NCBI RefSeq assembly: GCF_047121295.1
Contig: NZ_CP139447.1
Location: 372,001 to 436,000 of the forward strand
Source: Longispora sp047121295
GTDB taxonomy: Bacteria > Actinomycetota > Actinomycetes > Mycobacteriales > Micromonosporaceae
Reading direction: 5' to 3'
Length of the DNA: 64,000 nt
The stretch's first letter is position 1, and every line of letters starts with the position of its first letter. Below, piece after piece: positions 24,344 through 34,311 of the stretch. The notes beneath the pieces are model-generated. The model ran no database searches, was not told the DNA's origin, and saw nothing but the letters and a program-made list of their open reading frames with translations. A program made the translations under genes and the position numbers.

Positions 24344-24779
24344 GGCGCTAACGCTAGGCAAGGCGCGCCATGGTGCCCATCCGGCCGTCCGCCCTCTTCG
24401 GGGTGGGGTTAACCCCCCTGCCGTGTGGGACGCGCCACGCCGAACCGCTCTTATTTATCCTGACACATCCCACTTTCAGTCATAATTGCCGCACAGTGCC
24501 CACCCGCCTTCCAGTGCGAGCCCGAGAATGGAGGGCCTAGTGCCGCGGGGGCATACCTCGAGCTCACGACGTGGGTGGGTGGGCGCTGCCCGGGCTTTCG
24601 GAGCGCCGAGGCCGTACACCGAGAGTGTGGCCTCCGGCACATCCCGTGACCCGTTGTCAAGATCGCGATTTGTGCACTCGTTCACAAGCGCATACGCTGT
24701 CTGCGCGAGGAGCCCCGATAGCACAGATCAACATCGTGCTGGGTGCGGGGGTCCGAAGTCCCCGTCGTCACGGAGTCAG
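24344..24779. other. Intergenic region upstream of rex
   Basis: 436 bp between the divergent kinase gene and rex. It contains an AT-rich tract around 24450-24490 and the Rex operator/promoter at 24670-24698, listed separately. The leader from the predicted start near 24705 to the rex ATG is about 75 nt. No small gene with a ribosome site is visible. Confidence 0.55.
24670..24698 (+). promoter_or_regulatory. rex: Rex operator overlapping the rex-hem promoter
   Basis: TTGTGCACTCGTTCACAA (24670-24687) matches the Rex operator consensus TTGTGAANNNNTTCACAA at 13 of 14 defined positions. Its left half TTGTGC can serve as a -35 element with TACGCT (24693-24698) as -10 at 17-bp spacing. Rex bound here would block transcription of rex-hemACD when NADH/NAD+ is low, as known for Streptomyces. 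Confidence 0.85.
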
Positions 24780-25474
24780 ATGAGCCAGCAGCGCACCGGC
24801 AGCCCGGGTAACACACCCGGCACACCGGACTTCCCGGATATCCCGGAGGCGACCGTCGCGCGCCTTCCGGAGTATCTCCGGGCCCTGCACAGCCTCGCCG
24901 AAGCCGGCCACGACACCGCCTCGAGCGAGTCTCTGGCGGTCGCGGCCGGGGTCAACTCGGCGAAGCTCCGCAAGGACCTCTCCCACCTCGGCTCCAACGG
25001 CACCCGGGGCGTCGGCTACAACGTCGAACGCCTGATCGGCCAGATCGAGCAAGTGCTCGGCCTGACCACGCTGCGGGCCGTCGCCCTGGTCGGTGTCGGT
25101 AACCTCGGCCACGCCCTGGCCGGTTACTCCGGTTTCACCACCCGGGGCTTCCACATCGCCGCGCTCTTCGACGCGGACCCCAGCCGGGTCGGCGAGAAGA
25201 TCAACAATCTGGTGGTGCGGCACATCGACGAGCTCGCCGCCGTCGTGGACACCTGCCGGATCGCGATCGGCGTCATCGCCACCCCCGCGCACGCCGCCCA
25301 GGGGGTCGCCGACGTGCTGGTCAACTCCGGGGTGACCAGCATCCTCAACTTCGCGCCGTGCGTCCTGTCCGTGCCCGAAGGCGTGGATGTCCGCAAGGTC
25401 GATCTGGCAGTAGAGTTGCAGATCCTCTCGTTCCACGAGCACCGTAAGGCAGCACTGACCGGGGCGGTGACCCT

Positions 25475-25478
<4 letters not shown>
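24780..25478 (+). CDS. rex: Redox-sensing transcriptional repressor Rex
   Basis: 232 residues: winged helix (PEATVARLPEYLRAL to DLSHLGSNGTRGVGYNV) followed by a Rossmann NAD(H) domain with VALVGVGNLGHAL, and a C-terminal swapped helix (VELQILSFHEHRKAAL). Rex dimers release DNA when NADH is high. ATG 24780 is preceded by GGAG 6-9 nt upstream. Operator sequence just upstream indicates autoregulation; hemA overlaps its end, making heme synthesis part of the same redox-responsive operon. Confidence 0.95.
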
Positions 25479-26782
<1,304 letters not shown>

Positions 26783-26855
26783 GCGAGCGTCAGCGAGCGA
26801 ACCAGAGGCCCAGCACGGCCGGCTCGCCGGCCGCCGAGCGCAGCGAGGTGGACGC

Positions 26856-27764
26856 GTGAGTCTTCGTCTTGGTACCCGTGGCAGCGCGCTGGCCCTCGCC
26901 CAGTCGGGCCTGGTCGCCGCAGCCGTCGAGCAGGCCACCGGCCGCAAGGTCGAGCTGGTCGAGATCGTCACGCCCGGCGACCGGTCCGCCGCCCCCGTGC
27001 AGCAGCTCGGCGTCGGCGTGTTCGTGTCCGCGCTGCGGGACGCGCTGCTCGCCAAGGACATCGACTTCGCGGTGCACTCGTACAAGGACCTGCCGACCGC
27101 GCCCGCCGAGGGCCTGGTGATCGCCGCGATCCCGCCCCGCGAGGACGCCCGCGACGCCCTGGTCGCCCGGGACAACCTGACCCTGACCGAGCTGCCGACC
27201 GGCGCCCGGATCGGCACCGGTGCCGTGCGGCGGATCGCCCAGATCAACGCGCTGCGGCTCGGCTTCGAGCTGGTCCCGATCCGTGGCAACGTCGACACCC
27301 GGATCTCCAAGGTCACCTCCGGCGAGCTCGACGCGGTCATCCTGGCCCGCGCCGGCATCGTCCGGCTGGGTCGCGCCGCCGAGATCACCGAGAGCCTGGA
27401 CCCGATGCTGCTCCTGCCGGCCCCCGCGCAGGGCGCGCTGGCCGTGGAGTGCCGGGCCGCGGACCTCGACCTGGTCGCCGCGCTCGCGGCCCTCGATCAC
27501 CCGTCCACCCGGGCGGCCGTCACGGCCGAACGGGCCCTGCTCGCGGCCCTGGAGGCCGGGTGCAGCGCCCCGGTCGCCGGCCTCGCCGAGGTCACGGACG
27601 ACGAAGAGATTTACCTGCGCGGTGGGGTGTTCAGCCCGGATGGCACAGACGCCATCCGACTGTCGGCCACCGGGACGCTCACCGACGCCGAAGGGGTGGG
27701 ACGACGGCTCGCCGCCGACCTGCTCGCCGACGGCGCCAACAATGTACTGGGGAGTGCAGCATGA
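26856..27764 (+). CDS. hemC: Porphobilinogen deaminase (hydroxymethylbilane synthase)
   Basis: 302 residues. RLGTRGSALALAQS at the N terminus, VHSYKDLPT, RGNVDTRI and the dipyrromethane-cofactor cysteine Cys236 in LEAGCSAPVAG are all present. Polymerises four porphobilinogens to hydroxymethylbilane in the cytosol. GTG 26856 has GAGGTGG about 6 nt upstream. The 73-bp gap after hemA carries no obvious signal. The stop overlaps hemD (ATGA), so the two are coupled. Confidence 0.96.
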   Translation: MSLRLGTRGSALALAQSGLVAAAVEQATGRKVELVEIVTPGDRSAAPVQQLGVGVFVSALRDALLAKDIDFAVHSYKDLPTAPAEGLVIAAIPPREDARDALVARDNLTLTELPTGARIGTGAVRRIAQINALRLGFELVPIRGNVDTRISKVTSGELDAVILARAGIVRLGRAAEITESLDPMLLLPAPAQGALAVECRAADLDLVAALAALDHPSTRAAVTAERALLAALEAGCSAPVAGLAEVTDDEEIYLRGGVFSPDGTDAIRLSATGTLTDAEGVGRRLAADLLADGANNVLGSAA

Positions 27765-29374
27765 CCCGCACCCGTAAGTCCGTCGGCCGCATCACGTTCG
27801 TCGGGGCCGGCCCCGGCGACCCGGGGCTGCTCACCAGACGCGCCTGGGACGCACTGACCGACGCCGACCACATCGTGTACGACAGGGGCGTCCCCGAGGC
27901 GCTGCTGGCCGTGCTGCGCGCCGCGGTCGAGCCGACGTCGACCGAGGACGTCCCGAAGCTGACCCATGGTCCCGAGTTCTCCCCGGCGGAGGGCGTGCCC
28001 GGCGACGTCGCCAAGGTGCTGCTCTCGGCGGCCCGCTCCGGGCTGCGCGCGGTGCACCTGGTGACCGGTGACCCGTTCGGCCACGACTCGGTGGTCAAGG
28101 AGGTCCAGGCCGTGGCCCGGACCGCCGTGCCGTTCGAGGTCGTGCCCGGGGTCGGCCAGGCGTCCGGCGTCGCGACGTACGCGGGGGTGCCGCTCGGTAC
28201 GGCCCGGACGACCGTCGACGTGGACGACGTGACCACGCTCGACTTCGAGGCCCTCGCCGCGGCCGTGTCCCGTGGCGGGCTGGCCGTGGCGGTCGACGCC
28301 GGTGACCTGGGCCAGATCCGCGACGGCCTGCTGGCCGCCGGGGTGGACGGCTCCTCGCCGATCGCGGTGACCGGCGACGGCACGGGCGAGACGCAGTACA
28401 CGAGCGGGTCGGTGGTCGACAGCTTCGTCGAGGCCGCGCTGGGCTTCTCGGGCCGGGTCGTGCTGACCCTGGGCCACGGGGTCAAGGAGCGCGACAAGCT
28501 CGGCTGGTGGGAGAACCGCCCGCTGTACGGCTGGAAGGTCCTAGTGCCGCGCACCAAGGAGCAGGCCGGCGTGATGAGCGCGAAGCTCCGCGCGTACGGC
28601 GCGATCCCGTGCGAGGTGCCGACGATCGCCGTCGAGCCGCCGCGCACCCCGGCCCAGATGGAGCGGGCGATCAAGGGCCTGGTCGACGGCCGGTACGCCT
28701 GGGTCGTCTTCACCAGCGTCAACGCGGTCCGCGCCGTGTGGGAGAAGTTCGCCGAGCACGGCCTGGACGCCCGGCACTTCGGCGGCGTGAAGATCGCCTG
28801 CATCGGCGAGGCCACGGCCGACGCGGTGCGCGCCTTCGGCATCCAGCCGGAGCTGGTCCCGCAGGGCGAGCAGTCCTCCGACGGCCTGCTGGCGGAGTTC
28901 GCCCCGTTCGACGAGGTGCTGGACCCGGTGGGCCGGGTGCTGCTGCCCCGCGCGGACATCGCGACCGAGACCCTGGCTGCCGGGCTCACCGAGCGCGGCT
29001 GGGAGGTGGACGACGTCACGGCCTACCGGACCGTGCGGGCCGCCCCGCCGCCGGCCGACATCCGCGACGCCATCAAGTCGGGTGGCTTCGACGCGGTGCT
29101 CTTCACCTCGTCCTCCACAGTGCGCAATCTCGTGGGTATCGCGGGCAAGCCGCACGCCCGTACCGTGGTGGCTGTGATCGGGCCGAAGACCTCGGACACC
29201 GCGACGGAGTTCGGACTGCGCGTCGACGTGCAGCCCGACCACGCCGCTGTTCCGGACCTGGTCGAGGCCCTGGCGCAGTACGCGGTCGAACTGCGCGACA
29301 AGCTCGCCGCGATGCCGGCCAAGCAGCGTCGCGGCTCCAAGGTGCAGGGTCCGACGGCCCTGCGGTTCCGCTAG
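27761..29374 (+). CDS. hemD: Uroporphyrinogen-III synthase fused to a CobA-like methyltransferase domain
   Basis: 537 residues. The N-terminal half (1-250) is a SUMT/CobA-type tetrapyrrole methylase fold (ITFVGAGPGDPGLLT, then VHLVTGDPFGHD, and EVVPGVGQASGVATYAGVPLG). The C-terminal half (265-510) is the HemD domain with LVPRTKEQAGVMSAKL, WVVFTSVNAV and DAVLFTSSSTVRNLVGI. Actinobacterial HemD proteins commonly have this fusion. Whether the methylase half is active toward siroheme/cobalamin synthesis is uncertain; some catalytic-loop residues look divergent. Starts within the hemC stop. Confidence 0.92.
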   Translation: MTRTRKSVGRITFVGAGPGDPGLLTRRAWDALTDADHIVYDRGVPEALLAVLRAAVEPTSTEDVPKLTHGPEFSPAEGVPGDVAKVLLSAARSGLRAVHLVTGDPFGHDSVVKEVQAVARTAVPFEVVPGVGQASGVATYAGVPLGTARTTVDVDDVTTLDFEALAAAVSRGGLAVAVDAGDLGQIRDGLLAAGVDGSSPIAVTGDGTGETQYTSGSVVDSFVEAALGFSGRVVLTLGHGVKERDKLGWWENRPLYGWKVLVPRTKEQAGVMSAKLRAYGAIPCEVPTIAVEPPRTPAQMERAIKGLVDGRYAWVVFTSVNAVRAVWEKFAEHGLDARHFGGVKIACIGEATADAVRAFGIQPELVPQGEQSSDGLLAEFAPFDEVLDPVGRVLLPRADIATETLAAGLTERGWEVDDVTAYRTVRAAPPPADIRDAIKSGGFDAVLFTSSSTVRNLVGIAGKPHARTVVAVIGPKTSDTATEFGLRVDVQPDHAAVPDLVEALAQYAVELRDKLAAMPAKQRRGSKVQGPTALRFR

Positions 29375-29401
29375 GCAAGGCCCCTCTCCCTGGAGGACCG
29401 G

Positions 29402-30385
29402 ATGTCGTTCCCGAATATTCGTCCGAGAAGGCTGCGCACCAGCCCGGCCATGCGCCGGCTGGTCAGTGAGACCCGGCTGAGTCCGGCGGAGTTCGTGCTG
29501 CCGATGTTCGTGAAGGAGGGGCTCACCGAGCCCCGCCCGATCGCCGCGATGCCGGGCGTCATGCAGCACTCGCGGGACTCGCTGCGCAAGGCCGCCGTCG
29601 AGGCGGTCCAGGCCGGCGTGGGCGGGCTGATGCTGTTCGGGGTGCCGGAGAACCGGGACCCCGAGGGCTCGGGCGGCATCGATCCGGGCGGCATCCTGAA
29701 CGTGGCGATCCGCGACGTCGTCCACGAGGTGGGCGACGCCACGGTCGTCATGAGCGACCTGTGCCTGGACGAGTTCACCTCGCACGGGCACTGCGGCGTG
29801 CTCGACGCGTCGGGTGAGGTCGACAACGACAGGACCCTTCAGCGGTACGCGGAGATGGCGCTCGCCCAGGCCGCCGCCGGGGTGCACGTGCTCGGCCCGT
29901 CCGGGATGATGGACGGCCAGGTCGGGGTGGTGCGTTCCGCGCTCGACGCGGCGGGTTACCAGGACCGCTCGATCCTCGCGTACGCGGTGAAGTACGCCTC
30001 CGCGTTCTTCGGCCCCTTCCGGGACGCCGTGGAGTCCCAACTCGACGGGGACCGGCGCAGCTACCAGCAGGATCCGGCGAACCTGCGCGAGGCGCTGCGC
30101 GAGGTGGAGCTGGACATCGCCGAGGGCGCGGACATGGTCATGGTCAAGCCGGGGCTGCCGTACCTCGACGTGATCTCCGCCGTGGCCGAGCGGGTCACGG
30201 TGCCGGTCGCGGCGTACCAGGTGTCGGGCGAGTACGCGATGGTCGAGGCCGCCGCCGCGAACGGCTGGATCGACCGCGAGCGCGCGATCATGGAGAGCCT
30301 GACGGCGCTCAGGCGGGCTGGCGCCCAGATCACGCTCACCTACTGGGCGGTGGAAGCCGCCAGACTGCTCCGCGAGCGGTACTAG
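29402..30385 (+). CDS. hemB: Delta-aminolevulinic acid dehydratase (porphobilinogen synthase)
   Basis: 327 residues, TIM barrel. Schiff-base lysines lie in YAVKYASAFFGPFR and MVKPGLPYLD. The metal loop reads DLCLDEFTSHGHCG, with Asp in place of the middle zinc cysteine, so the active-site metal requirement is probably not the classic three-cysteine zinc. Length and all other motifs are standard. Starts 27 bp after hemD, preceded by GGAGG, completing rex-hemACDB. A hairpin follows the stop. Confidence 0.95.
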   Translation: MSFPNIRPRRLRTSPAMRRLVSETRLSPAEFVLPMFVKEGLTEPRPIAAMPGVMQHSRDSLRKAAVEAVQAGVGGLMLFGVPENRDPEGSGGIDPGGILNVAIRDVVHEVGDATVVMSDLCLDEFTSHGHCGVLDASGEVDNDRTLQRYAEMALAQAAAGVHVLGPSGMMDGQVGVVRSALDAAGYQDRSILAYAVKYASAFFGPFRDAVESQLDGDRRSYQQDPANLREALREVELDIAEGADMVMVKPGLPYLDVISAVAERVTVPVAAYQVSGEYAMVEAAAANGWIDRERAIMESLTALRRAGAQITLTYWAVEAARLLRERY

Positions 30386-30393
30386 ACGCGGTC

Positions 30394-30411
30394 GGTCCCC
30401 CTCGGGGGACC
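30394..30411 (+). terminator. hemB: Short hairpin after hemB
   Basis: GGTCCCC (30394-30400) pairs with GGGGACC (30405-30411) around a 4-nt loop, 9 nt past the stop and followed by TTCCCG. It is a short but GC-rich stem in a convergent gap. Confidence 0.6.
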
Positions 30412-30430
30412 TTCCCGTCGATCGGCCGAC

Positions 30431-30461
30431 GCGTGCCGGCCCAGAGACGCGGCGTAACCGG
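30431..30461 (-). repeat. Dispersed repeat core copy abutting a stop codon
   Basis: On the minus strand, CCGGTTACGCCGCGTC followed by TCTGGGCCGGCA begins immediately after the TAG stop of the cyclase/ATPase gene. The AGATCAA tail is absent because the coding sequence occupies that position. Confidence 0.75.
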
Positions 30462-33194
30462 CTAATGGTCCTGGTTTTCCGCTTTCACCCTGATCGGCAC
30501 CGTGGGCGCCTCGGACGCCGCCGACTGGGCCGCGTAGACCCCGCCCTGGGACAGGTCCGGGTGCTCGACGGCCAGCGCGATCGCGACGGCCTCGGTGAGC
30601 GGCAGGGCGCTGCCCTCGGCGTACAGCGTGTCGAACCGCCGGTCGCCGAGCAGGGCCCGGGTGCGCGAGTGCTGCTCGGCCCAGTACACCGCGTACGAGC
30701 CCGCCGAGCAGCGCAGCCGGCCGCGCTCGGCCTCCGACGCGCCGAACAGCAGGGCCGCCGTCTCCGGCAGCCCGCCCAGGTGGCAGCGCACCCCGATCGC
30801 GTTCAGGGTCTCCACGGCCCGGGCGCCGAAGCCGTAGGCCATCCGGGAGCGCAGCGCGACCTGGAGGTGTTCGTGCGCGGCCACCAGGTCGCCGCGTTCC
30901 AGCGCCACGAGCCCGAGCAGCATGTCCACGGTCCGCCGGCCGCGCTCGGCCGGCCGGGCGGCCTCCAGGGGGCGGGCCGAGGCGAGCAGGTTGGCGGACT
31001 CGTCGAGCTCGCCGCGCCGCCAGAGGAGCTGGGCCAGGTGGAACACGGCGAACAGCGCGTCGGCCTCCACGTCCAGCTCGGCGGCCAGCCGCAGGGTCTC
31101 CCAGCAGCTGCGCTCGGCCTCGGCGGTCAGTCCGATGTCGACCAGGGGCGCGCCCCGGCCGGCGAGCACCCGGACCAGCAGCCCCGGGTCGCCGGCCTGC
31201 CGGGCGGCGGCCTCGGCCCGCTGGGAGAACCGCAGCGCCTCGGCGAACTCGCCGTCGACCCCGGCGTGCGCGGCGTGCATGTGGTACGCCAGCGCCAGCT
31301 CCCGGCTGGGCACCGGCGCGTCGGTGGAGGTCATCCGCTCGTACAGCCGGTACAGCCAGACCCGGCCCTCCCGGGCCAGCCCGCGCTCCCGCCACCACTG
31401 GTCGAGCGCCCCGGTCAGCCGCAGGCCCTCGCGGACGTCGCCGCCCGTGGTGCTCCACCGCAGGGCCGCGCGCAGCTCCACGGCGAGCGGGTCGAGGGTG
31501 TGCATGGACAGGGTCACCGGCCGGCCCTCGGCGTCGCGGCCGGCGCGTTCGGCGGCGTGCCGGCACCAGGCGACATGCCGGTCCCGGGCGGCCTCCTCCT
31601 CGCCGGCCTGGACGAGCTTGCGCTGGCCGTAGGCGCGGATCGGATCCAGCATCCGGTACGTGGTGCCCACGGCCGTCGGCTCGGCCTGCACCAGGGACTT
31701 GTCCACGAGCACGGCGAGCGGGTCGAGCGGGTCGGCGCCGAGCAGCCACTCGATCGCGTCGAGCTCGACGGGCCCGGCGAACACCGACAGGTACCGCAGC
31801 AGCTTCGCGGCCCGGGGCCCGAGCGTCTTGTACGACCAGGACACGGTCGCGCTCAGGGTCTCGTGCCGGTTCGGCGAGTCGCCCGGCCCGGACAGCAGCA
31901 GGTCCTCGATCCGCTCGGCGAGCTGGCCGGCGGCGAGCAGCCGGAGCCGGGCGGCGGCGAGTTCGAGGGCCAGGGGCAGGCCGTCGAGCCGGCGGGCCAC
32001 CCGGTCGAAGTGCGGCATTTCCGCCGGGTCCGCGCGCCGGCCGCCCCGGGCGGCGGTGGCCCGGTCGAGCAGTAACGCTACGGCGTCGGACGGCCCGCCG
32101 TCGGCCGGAGCGGTGACCGACAGTGAGGGGATCCGCCACACGGCCTCGCCGGGCAGCCCGATCGGTTCCCGGCTGGTGGCGAGCACGGTCAGGCCCGGGC
32201 AGCCGGCCAGCATCCGGGTGATCAGCGGGGCCAGCGAGGACAGCTGGTGGTCGCAGGTGTCGAGGACCAGCAGGCACTTGCGCCGGGCCGCGTGCTCGAC
32301 CAGGGTGTCCGGCATCGGCCGGCCCGGCTCGGGCCGCAGGCCGAACGCGCCGGCCACCCCGACGGCGATCAGGGCCGGGTCGGTGACCGAGGCGAGGTCG
32401 GCGAACCAGACCCCGTCCGGGTACGAGTCGACCAGCTCGGTGGCCACGGCCACGGCGAGCCGGCTCTTGCCGGCCCCGCCGGCGCCCACCACGGTGACCA
32501 GCCGTTGTTCACCGATCAGCTGGCGCAGTTTCACCTGCTCGTCGACCCGGCCGATGAAGCTGGTCGGGGCCGCGGGCAGGTTGTGCGGTGTGGCGTCCAT
32601 GGTCCTCGGCCGGGGGAATCGACTCTCGAGGCCGGGGGCGACGAGTTGGAAGAGGCGTTCGCGGTCGTCGAAGTCGCGCAGTCGGTGCAGCCCCAGGTCC
32701 ATCAGGGACAGACCCTCCGGCAGCTCCTCGACCCTGCGGGCGGTGGACGCCGAGCAGAGCACCTGGCCACCGTGCGCGGCGGCGGCGACCCGGGCGGCGC
32801 GGTGCACCTCGTAGGTGGCGTACTCGCCGGCGTGCGGGACGGCGTAGCCCGTGTGCAGTCCCATTCGGACCCGGGGCTGGGCGGCCGGCGTCGGCCAGGT
32901 GTGCCCTGCGAGGGCCCGCTGGGCGGTGACGCAGGCGATCAGCGCGGCGGTCGCGTCGGCGAAGGCGACAAAGAAGGAGTCACCCTCCGTGAGTAGTTCC
33001 GCGCCGTCGCAATCACTGAAAGTGAGCCGCATCAGTTTTCGATGGTCATTGAGGACAGGCCGGTACCCGTCACCGAGTAGCTGGGCGAGCCGCGTCGACC
33101 CCTCGATATCGGTGAAGAGGAACGTCACCTGTCCGCTCGGCAGGTGGAAACGTGCCGCCAAGCCCTTGACCTCCGCCCATGCGAGTGGACTCAT
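30462..33194 (-). CDS. Class III adenylate cyclase-domain/NB-ARC ATPase/TPR signalling protein
   Basis: 910 residues. N-terminal class III cyclase homology domain (about 18-190): metal aspartate in VTFLFTDIEGSTRL, EGDSFFVAF and VHRAARVAAAAHGGQV. Then a STAND/NB-ARC ATPase (about 215-480) with P-loop VVGAGGAGKSRLA and Walker B LLVLDTCDH, followed by TPR-like helical repeats to the end. No C-terminal LuxR HTH is present, unlike some mycobacterial cyclase-ATPase-LuxR proteins. The cyclase metal pair is only partly canonical and the usual VN before RAAR is VH, so cyclase activity is uncertain. ATG 33194 chosen over 33212. Confidence 0.85.
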   Translation of the reverse strand: MSPLAWAEVKGLAARFHLPSGQVTFLFTDIEGSTRLAQLLGDGYRPVLNDHRKLMRLTFSDCDGAELLTEGDSFFVAFADATAALIACVTAQRALAGHTWPTPAAQPRVRMGLHTGYAVPHAGEYATYEVHRAARVAAAAHGGQVLCSASTARRVEELPEGLSLMDLGLHRLRDFDDRERLFQLVAPGLESRFPRPRTMDATPHNLPAAPTSFIGRVDEQVKLRQLIGEQRLVTVVGAGGAGKSRLAVAVATELVDSYPDGVWFADLASVTDPALIAVGVAGAFGLRPEPGRPMPDTLVEHAARRKCLLVLDTCDHQLSSLAPLITRMLAGCPGLTVLATSREPIGLPGEAVWRIPSLSVTAPADGGPSDAVALLLDRATAARGGRRADPAEMPHFDRVARRLDGLPLALELAAARLRLLAAGQLAERIEDLLLSGPGDSPNRHETLSATVSWSYKTLGPRAAKLLRYLSVFAGPVELDAIEWLLGADPLDPLAVLVDKSLVQAEPTAVGTTYRMLDPIRAYGQRKLVQAGEEEAARDRHVAWCRHAAERAGRDAEGRPVTLSMHTLDPLAVELRAALRWSTTGGDVREGLRLTGALDQWWRERGLAREGRVWLYRLYERMTSTDAPVPSRELALAYHMHAAHAGVDGEFAEALRFSQRAEAAARQAGDPGLLVRVLAGRGAPLVDIGLTAEAERSCWETLRLAAELDVEADALFAVFHLAQLLWRRGELDESANLLASARPLEAARPAERGRRTVDMLLGLVALERGDLVAAHEHLQVALRSRMAYGFGARAVETLNAIGVRCHLGGLPETAALLFGASEAERGRLRCSAGSYAVYWAEQHSRTRALLGDRRFDTLYAEGSALPLTEAVAIALAVEHPDLSQGGVYAAQSAASEAPTVPIRVKAENQDH

Positions 33195-33394
33195 GGTGCC
33201 GCATCCCCACAAGTCTGCGCATCGGGAGAACGGTTGGTCGATTTGTCGATCACCGTGCGCCCGGAGGGGAGAGCGGTCGGAATCCGTCGCTGTGTTCGCG
33301 CTATGACGCCTGGGGCAACGAGGTTACGCCGCCCTGGTTGCGGGTGGAAGACGAATCTTGATCTTTTTCCCATGAATGGGCGATACTCGGGTTC
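33195..33394. other. Divergent intergenic region with a weak repeat remnant
   Basis: 200 bp between the cyclase/ATPase and the transglycosylase genes. It contains GAGGTTACGCCGCC near 33320, a weak match to the dispersed repeat core, and GATACT before the downstream GTG. A c-di-AMP (ydaO-type) riboswitch, common before cell-wall hydrolase genes in actinobacteria, was looked for and not recognised. Confidence 0.45.
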
Positions 33395-34231
33395 GTGTTG
33401 CGCCGAGTGCCTTATTCCATCGCCCATGCCGCGTGCTGGGCTGCGATGAAAGTGTACGGCTGGGTGGGCGCTCCCCGGCTCAGGTTGGCGGTGACCAGCC
33501 TGTTCGGCACCGTCGTGTTGATCTCCGTGCTGATAGTGGGAAATTTTCTTTTGCCCGCCGGTAAACCGGCGGTGGCCGAGGGATTGCCGGATCCGACGCC
33601 TTCCGCAATGGAATGGCCCACCCCGCAGACCTTCCCGACCAGCACCCCGAACCCGAATCCGTCCACGGCCTCGCTCGCGGCCTGGGCGCAGACGTTGTCG
33701 GCCAAGCTCGACATTCCGGCCGTGGCGATCCAGGCCTACGGGAACGCCGAGCTCCGGCTCGCCGAGACCCGGCCGGGCTGCCACCTGGCGTGGACGACCC
33801 TCGCCGGCCTCGGCGCGATCGAGTCGAACCACGGGCGCACGGGCGGCTCCACGCTGCTGGAGGACGGCCGCACGTCGAAGCCGATCACGGGCATTCCGCT
33901 GGACGGCCGGAACAACACCCAGGTCATCCGGGACACCGACCAGGGCCAGATGGACGGCGACCGGGAGTACGACCGGGCGATCGGGCCGATGCAGTTCATC
34001 CCGTCGACCTGGAAACTGTGGGGCGCGGACGGCAACGGCGACGGTGCGCCCGACCCGGGCAACATCTTCGACGCGGCCCTCGCGGCGGCGAACTACATGT
34101 GCTCCGGCACCCGGGACCTGAGTAACCCGGCGGACTGGCAGAATGCCGTGCTCTCCTACAACGCCGTCCAGATCTACCTGCGCGATGTGTTCGCCAAAGC
34201 CGACGACTACGGGAAGCGAAGTCGCGGATAG
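33395..34231 (+). CDS. Secreted lytic transglycosylase-like (SLT/MltB-type) protein
   Basis: 278 residues. An N-terminal membrane helix (LAVTSLFGTVVLISVLIVG, about 31-52) acts as signal or anchor; a Pro/Thr-rich linker (65-95) follows. The lysozyme-like domain contains AGLGAIESNHGR (catalytic Glu143), RAIGPMQFIPSTW and AALAAANYMC with LSYN near the C terminus. Two cysteines (CH near 129 and YMC) may pair. It cleaves peptidoglycan outside the membrane. GTG 33395 has GATACT 7 nt upstream (leaderless). Confidence 0.9.
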   Translation: MLRRVPYSIAHAACWAAMKVYGWVGAPRLRLAVTSLFGTVVLISVLIVGNFLLPAGKPAVAEGLPDPTPSAMEWPTPQTFPTSTPNPNPSTASLAAWAQTLSAKLDIPAVAIQAYGNAELRLAETRPGCHLAWTTLAGLGAIESNHGRTGGSTLLEDGRTSKPITGIPLDGRNNTQVIRDTDQGQMDGDREYDRAIGPMQFIPSTWKLWGADGNGDGAPDPGNIFDAALAAANYMCSGTRDLSNPADWQNAVLSYNAVQIYLRDVFAKADDYGKRSRG

Positions 34232-34311
34232 TAGTCATGTGGACACAAGCGGTTGATTATTTCTCTGTTCGAGGTCTCGCCTTCACCGCCGATGTCAGGT
34301 AAGCAAAGAGA

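Noticed and set aside
27761..29374. hemD as two separate genes or a frameshifted fusion
   Set aside because: The frame is continuous and CobA-HemD fusions are the normal actinobacterial form.
30382..32277. 631-aa frame overlapping the cyclase/ATPase gene on the same strand
   Set aside because: Same DNA read in another frame; Arg/Pro/Gly-rich with no domains, and its C terminus merely reads through the dispersed repeat.
33195..33394. Possible c-di-AMP (ydaO-type) riboswitch before the transglycosylase gene
   Set aside because: The characteristic conserved loops were not found, and a -10 hexamer 7 nt before the GTG implies a leaderless transcript with no room for a riboswitch.
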